From Reyranella sp. (GTDB taxonomy: Bacteria; Pseudomonadota; Alphaproteobacteria; Reyranellales; Reyranellaceae): a stretch of DNA of 64,000 nucleotides. Positions 60,291-64,000 of this stretch are shown one piece after another. The first letter of the stretch is position 1. Each line of letters starts with the position of its first letter. The position numbers and the translations under genes are program-made. Location: positions 118,096-182,095 of the forward strand of contig NZ_SCUT01000056.1 in NCBI RefSeq assembly GCF_004297265.1. The letters are read 5' to 3'. A model generated the notes under the pieces. That model was not told where the DNA came from, ran no database searches, and was given only the letters and a program-made list of their open reading frames with translations.

Positions 60291-60866
60291 CTAGTGGCGG
60301 GTCTTGGACGAAGACACACCCGCCGCTTTCAGCAGCACCATCGCCGCCTCTCGTGCCGCCGCCGCGACCTTGGGATCGCCGCGCACGATGGCGGCGGCGA
60401 TGGCGCCGTCGGTCAGGAGCTGCAGCTGCATCGACAGCGGCTCGGCGTCCTCGATTCCGAGCCGTTCCAGAAGACCCTGAAACCACGCCCGCCGCTGTTC
60501 CTTGAAGGCGAGCGCTATCTTGTTGGCGGCGTGCGCCGGTTCCTTCAGCTCGGCCACGGCGTTCACGAAGGGGCAGCCGCGGAACACGCCGGTCGCGATG
60601 GTGCGTTCCAGTCGGTCGAACGCGCCCAGGATCTGCTCCAGCGGCGGCCGGTCCGAGGGCGGCGCCGGCTTCAGCCGTCGCGACAGGTAGGCGACGATCA
60701 GGTCGTCCTTGGACGGGAAGTGATTGTAGAGCGTGCGCTTGCTGATGCCGATCTCGGCGGCGATCGTGTCGACGCCGACGGCGCGGATTCCCTGGCCGTA
60801 GAACAGCCGGTCCGCCGTCTCGAGGATGCGCTCCTGCATTGCTGCCCTGACGTCCGCTCTCGCCAT
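60291..60866 (-). CDS. TetR-family transcriptional regulator
   Basis: The 191-residue repressor has an N-terminal helix-turn-helix (I-L-E-T-A-D-R-L-F-Y-G-Q-G-I-R-A-V-G-V-D-T-I-A, then I-S-K-R-T-L-Y-N-H-F-P-S-K) and a helical ligand-binding domain. It is divergent from the MFS transporter, with a palindromic operator between, so it most likely represses both. Confidence 0.93.
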   Translation of the reverse strand: MARADVRAAMQERILETADRLFYGQGIRAVGVDTIAAEIGISKRTLYNHFPSKDDLIVAYLSRRLKPAPPSDRPPLEQILGAFDRLERTIATGVFRGCPFVNAVAELKEPAHAANKIALAFKEQRRAWFQGLLERLGIEDAEPLSMQLQLLTDGAIAAAIVRGDPKVAAAAREAAMVLLKAAGVSSSKTRH

Positions 60867-60901
60867 GGTGCCTTGACCCCCTTCCGGCGCCGACCTTAAA
60901 G

Positions 60902-60917
60902 TACACAGGTCTGTGTA
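60902..60917. promoter_or_regulatory. Palindromic operator between tetR and the MFS gene
   Basis: TACACAG-GT-CTGTGTA is a 7-2-7 inverted repeat, 36 bases before the TetR start and 19 bases before the MFS GTG. Its place and size fit a TetR binding site. Confidence 0.7.
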
Positions 60918-60935
60918 ACAAGGTGGAGGCGCATC

Positions 60936-62171
60936 GTGGCCGCCCTAAGGGTATTGCGCCCGGTCATGCCGATCCTGATCGGGGTCTCGGTCATGTTGAG
61001 CCTCGGCATGGGCGTGCGCCAGAGCTTCGGACTGGTGATGCCGTCGCTGACGCGCGACATCGCCATCACCGTCTCCGACTTCGCGCTGGCCATGTCGGTC
61101 CAGAACCTCGCCTGGGGTTTCCTCCAGCCGGTCGCCGGCGCGCTGGCGGTGCGCCTGGGATTCCGGCCGATCATGGTCGGCGGGGCGGCGCTCTTTGTCG
61201 CCGGGCTCGGCCTGTTCGCGATGGCCGGCGGCATGACCGGCGTGATGCTGGGCGGCGGCGTGCTGATCGGGATGGCGCTCGCTTGCACCGCCTCGGCGAT
61301 CTCGCTGGCCGTCGGCGCGCGCGCCGTGCCCGCCAGGTCGCGCAGCTTCGTGCTGGGGGCGATCACGGCGACCGGCTCGCTGGGCGCGCTGCTCTCGGCG
61401 CCGCTCGGGCAGATGCTTACGACCGATCTCGGGTGGCGCGCCGGACTGCTGGGCTTCCTGGCGCTGACCGTCTTCATGTTGCCGGCCGCGTGGATCGCCG
61501 GCAGGGTCGACCGGCTGACGCCGCCCACGCCGGCGGCCGGCGACATCAGCGCCGCCTCGCCGCGCCTGGCGCTCAAGGCCGCGCTGCGCAATCCCTCGTT
61601 CCTGGTGATGACGGCGGCCTACTTCGTCTGCGGGATGCAGCTCCTGTTCATCACCACGCACCTTCCGTCCTATCTCGCGATCTGCGGCATGGATCCGTCG
61701 CTCAGCGCCGGCGCGCTGGGCGCGATCGCGCTGTTCAACGTGTTCGGCAGTCTATTCTTCGGCTGGGCGGGCGGGCACGGGTCCAAGCTCGGCCTGCTGG
61801 GCGGCATCTACATCGCCCGCTCGATCGTGCTCGCCTGTTACTTCGTGATGCCGCCGACGCCGGCCAGCACGCTCGTCTTTGCCTCAGCCATGGGCTTCCT
61901 GTGGCTGGGCGTCGGGCCGCTGGTCGCCGGCTCGGTCGTCGAGATGTTCGGCTTGCGTTGGCAGGCGATGATCCAGGGCGTCGCCTTCATGAGCCATCAG
62001 GTCGGCAGCTTCGTCGGCGCCCTGGGCGGCGGTCTGCTGTTCGACGCGCTGGGCTCCTACGATCTCGCCTGGCGCCTCGGCGTCGCGATGGGGCTCACGG
62101 CCGGCATCGTGCAGGTGGCGTTCGCGCTGATGCGTCCGCCACCCGCCTCGCCGAGGCCTATTCCGGCTTGA
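60936..62171 (+). CDS. Major facilitator superfamily transporter
   Basis: The 411-residue protein has about twelve hydrophobic segments, with G-M-G-V-R-Q-S-F-G-L-V-M-P near the N-terminus and a cytoplasmic middle loop (R-V-D-R-L-T-P-P). It resembles the YbfB/OFA-like exporters. The substrate is unknown. GTG 60936 follows AAGGTGGAGG. It overlaps the convergent RND pump end by 14 bases. Confidence 0.88.
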   Translation: MAALRVLRPVMPILIGVSVMLSLGMGVRQSFGLVMPSLTRDIAITVSDFALAMSVQNLAWGFLQPVAGALAVRLGFRPIMVGGAALFVAGLGLFAMAGGMTGVMLGGGVLIGMALACTASAISLAVGARAVPARSRSFVLGAITATGSLGALLSAPLGQMLTTDLGWRAGLLGFLALTVFMLPAAWIAGRVDRLTPPTPAAGDISAASPRLALKAALRNPSFLVMTAAYFVCGMQLLFITTHLPSYLAICGMDPSLSAGALGAIALFNVFGSLFFGWAGGHGSKLGLLGGIYIARSIVLACYFVMPPTPASTLVFASAMGFLWLGVGPLVAGSVVEMFGLRWQAMIQGVAFMSHQVGSFVGALGGGLLFDALGSYDLAWRLGVAMGLTAGIVQVAFALMRPPPASPRPIPA

Positions 62172-64000
62172 ACTCCGGCTTGATCTCCTGCTTGCGCCAT
62201 TTGAAGCGCAGCTCGGCCAGGCCGACGGAGAGCACGTAGAAGACCGGCGTGAAGATCAGGCCGAAGACCGTGACGCCCAGCATGCCCGAGAACACCGCGG
62301 TGCCCAGCGACTGGCGCATCTCCGCGCCGGCGCCGGTGCTGATGACCAGCGGGACCACGCCCAGGATGAAGGCCAGCGACGTCATCAGGATGGGACGCAG
62401 GCGGGTCTTGGAGGCGGAGACCGCCGCGTCGAAGCGGCTCATGCCGGCCTCATGCGCCTGCTTGGCGAACTCCACGATCAGGATGGCGTTCTTGGCCGCC
62501 AGACCCACCAGCACGACGAGGCCGATCTCGACCAGGACGTTGCGGTCGAGGCCGCGGATGTTCACGCCGATCATGGCCGCCAGGATGCACATCGGCACGA
62601 TCAGGATGACGGCGAGCGGCAGCAGCCAGCTCTCGTAGAGTGCCGCCAGCAGCAGGAAGACGAACAGCACGGCGAGGCCGAAGGCCAGGATCGCGGTGTT
62701 GCCGGCCAGCTTCTCCTGCAGCGCGATCTCGGTCCATTCGAAGCCGAAGCCGGACGGCAGCACCTTCTCCGCCAGCCCTTCCATCGTGGCGATGCCCTGG
62801 CCCGACGAGTAGCCGCGCTGCAGCGCGACCTGCACCTCGGCCGCCGGATAGAGATTGTAGCGGGCCACGCGGTAGGGACCGGTGATGTCCTCGAAGGTGG
62901 CAACGGCGCCGATCGGCACCATCTCGCCGCTCACGCTGCGCGTCTTGAGGTTCTCGACGTCGCGCAGGGTGAGGCGATAGGGATCGTCCGCCTGCACGGT
63001 CACGCGATAGGTGCGACCGAGGATGTTGAAGTCGTTGACGTAGGCCGAGCCCATATAGGCCGACAGCGTCTCGAACACGCGGGAGATCGGCACGCCGAGC
63101 TGCTCGGCCTTGGTCCGGTCGATGTCGGCGTAGATCTGCGGCGTGCGCGTGTTGTAGAGCGTGAACGCCTGGGTGAGGCCCGGCGACTGTCCGGCCGCGC
63201 CGGCGAGCGCCCAGGTGGCGCCCTCCAGGGCCGTCAGCCCACGCGAGGCGCGGTCCTGCACGTACCCTTTGAGACCGCCGCCGGTGCCGATGCCCGGCAC
63301 GGACGGCGGCTCCAGGACGAACACGAAGGCTTCGCGCAGCGCGAACATCTGCCCGCGCAGGTCGGCCAGGATCATGTCCTTGGTGATGCCTGGCCGCTCC
63401 TTGAAGGGCTTGAGGGTCACGAAGATCACGCCCGTATTCGGGGCGTTGGTGAAGGTCGCGCCGTCGAAGCCGACGAACGAGACCGCGTTCGCGACGCCCG
63501 GCCGCGACATGATGATCTCGCTGGCCTTGCGGACCAGCGCATCCGACCGCTCGAGCGTCGAGCCGGCGGGAAGCTGCATGGCCGCGATCAGGTAGGAGCG
63601 GTCGAGCTGCGGCACCAGGCCGGTCGGCGTGGAGGCGAGCCGGTTCTGGGTGAGCGCCAGGAGGCCGGCATAGATTACCAGCATGACGAAGCCCATGCGG
63701 ATCAGCCGCGCCGTCATGCGGCCGTAGAAGTTCGACAGCGCCTCGAAGCCGCGGTTGAAGTGGCCGAAGAACCAGTTGATCGGCCAGGCGAGCCGCTCCA
63801 GCAGGCCGGGTTTCGGCTTCTCGACATGCGACAGGGCATGCGTCTTCAGCAGCAGCGCCGCCATCGCGGGCGACAGCGTGAGCGACACGAAGGCCGAGAT
63901 CGCGGTCGAGGCGGCGATGGTGATGGCGAACTGCTTGTAGAAGGTGCCCTGCAGGCCGGTGATGAAGGCGGTCGGCAGGAACACCGCGATCAGCACCAGC
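62158..64000 (-). CDS. RND multidrug efflux permease, HAE1/AcrB family (5' end outside window)
   Basis: About 614 C-terminal residues are present. They include part of the first membrane domain (L-P-T-A-F-I-T-G-L-Q-G-T-F-Y-K-Q-F-A-I-T-I), the second periplasmic loop (S-T-P-T-G-L-V-P-Q-L-D-R-S-Y) and the second membrane half (A-G-M-S-R-F-D-A-A-V-S-A-S-K-T-R-L-R-P-I-L-M-T-S). It exports drugs or other hydrophobic compounds by proton antiport, together with a periplasmic adaptor and an outer-membrane channel that lie outside the window. Confidence 0.93.
   Translation of the reverse strand, partial: LVLIAVFLPTAFITGLQGTFYKQFAITIAASTAISAFVSLTLSPAMAALLLKTHALSHVEKPKPGLLERLAWPINWFFGHFNRGFEALSNFYGRMTARLIRMGFVMLVIYAGLLALTQNRLASTPTGLVPQLDRSYLIAAMQLPAGSTLERSDALVRKASEIIMSRPGVANAVSFVGFDGATFTNAPNTGVIFVTLKPFKERPGITKDMILADLRGQMFALREAFVFVLEPPSVPGIGTGGGLKGYVQDRASRGLTALEGATWALAGAAGQSPGLTQAFTLYNTRTPQIYADIDRTKAEQLGVPISRVFETLSAYMGSAYVNDFNILGRTYRVTVQADDPYRLTLRDVENLKTRSVSGEMVPIGAVATFEDITGPYRVARYNLYPAAEVQVALQRGYSSGQGIATMEGLAEKVLPSGFGFEWTEIALQEKLAGNTAILAFGLAVLFVFLLLAALYESWLLPLAVILIVPMCILAAMIGVNIRGLDRNVLVEIGLVVLVGLAAKNAILIVEFAKQAHEAGMSRFDAAVSASKTRLRPILMTSLAFILGVVPLVISTGAGAEMRQSLGTAVFSGMLGVTVFGLIFTPVFYVLSVGLAELRFKWRKQEIKPEFKPE

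Noticed and set aside
1..64000. CRISPR arrays, tRNA or rRNA genes, prophage or intact insertion sequences
   Set aside because: No spaced direct repeats, cloverleaf genes, phage structural genes or transposase sequences were recognised on either strand by eye; a covariance-model scan would settle the RNA genes.

Overview
The window is about 64 kb of GC-rich alphaproteobacterial chromosome, most likely Rhodospirillales or a Reyranella-like relative; that placement is inference. The evidence is the origin-proximal gene set on the minus strand (mnmE, mnmG, rsmG, parA, parB), leuS and holA nearby, two perfect parS sites, an encapsulated ferritin very like that of Rhodospirillum, and heme synthesis through HemJ. 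No rRNA, tRNA, CRISPR array, intact insertion sequence or prophage was recognised.

Layout. 1-7.5 kb: a methyltransferase tail, a membrane class III cyclase, a Tim44-domain protein, MltA, the lutABC lactate-oxidation operon and a second methyltransferase. 7.5-13.9 kb: a porin with a clear promoter and terminator, then a DUF3576 lipoprotein, leuS, a 52-residue protein and holA. 13.9-26.7 kb: an iron island with an encapsulin nanocompartment and its ferritin cargo, two complete FecI/FecR/TonB-receptor modules, a PepSY membrane protein, TonB and a lipoprotein. 26.7-28.9 kb: rutBCD and a palindromic element. 28.9-33.1 kb: parB, parA, rsmG and mnmG with embedded parS sites. 33.1-39.7 kb: a histidine phosphatase, then a cobalamin riboswitch controlling a BtuB-type receptor, a nitrilase-fold hydrolase and a BtuFCD-type ABC importer. 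39.7-45.9 kb: ku and ligD (non-homologous end joining), mnmE, a helix-hairpin-helix protein and a sugar-binding-like protein. 46-54 kb: glnD, a Bug-family binding protein, the PEP-synthase/PPDK regulator, and hemE-hemH-hemJ. 54-64 kb: a LysR regulator divergent from a two-subunit TPP decarboxylase and a C45 acyltransferase, an enoyl-CoA hydratase group, another LysR, a 43-residue protein, a TetR/MFS pair with an operator, and a truncated RND pump.

The most interesting part is the regulatory design of the iron island. Three Fur-like 17-bp boxes lie upstream of each fecI and between tonB and the lipoprotein. Each fecI module then carries its own ECF promoter signature in front of both fecR and the receptor: TGAACAT-N15-CGTCT for module A and GTAnAAAA-N14-CGTCT for module B. 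The PepSY gene, placed in module A, carries a B-type promoter. The encapsulin/ferritin operon is divergent from fecI-A across one Fur-like box, so iron uptake and storage face each other. The window also holds dispersed palindromic elements. Three of different sequence share one cruciform-like architecture, and one of them is translated at the start of btuF.
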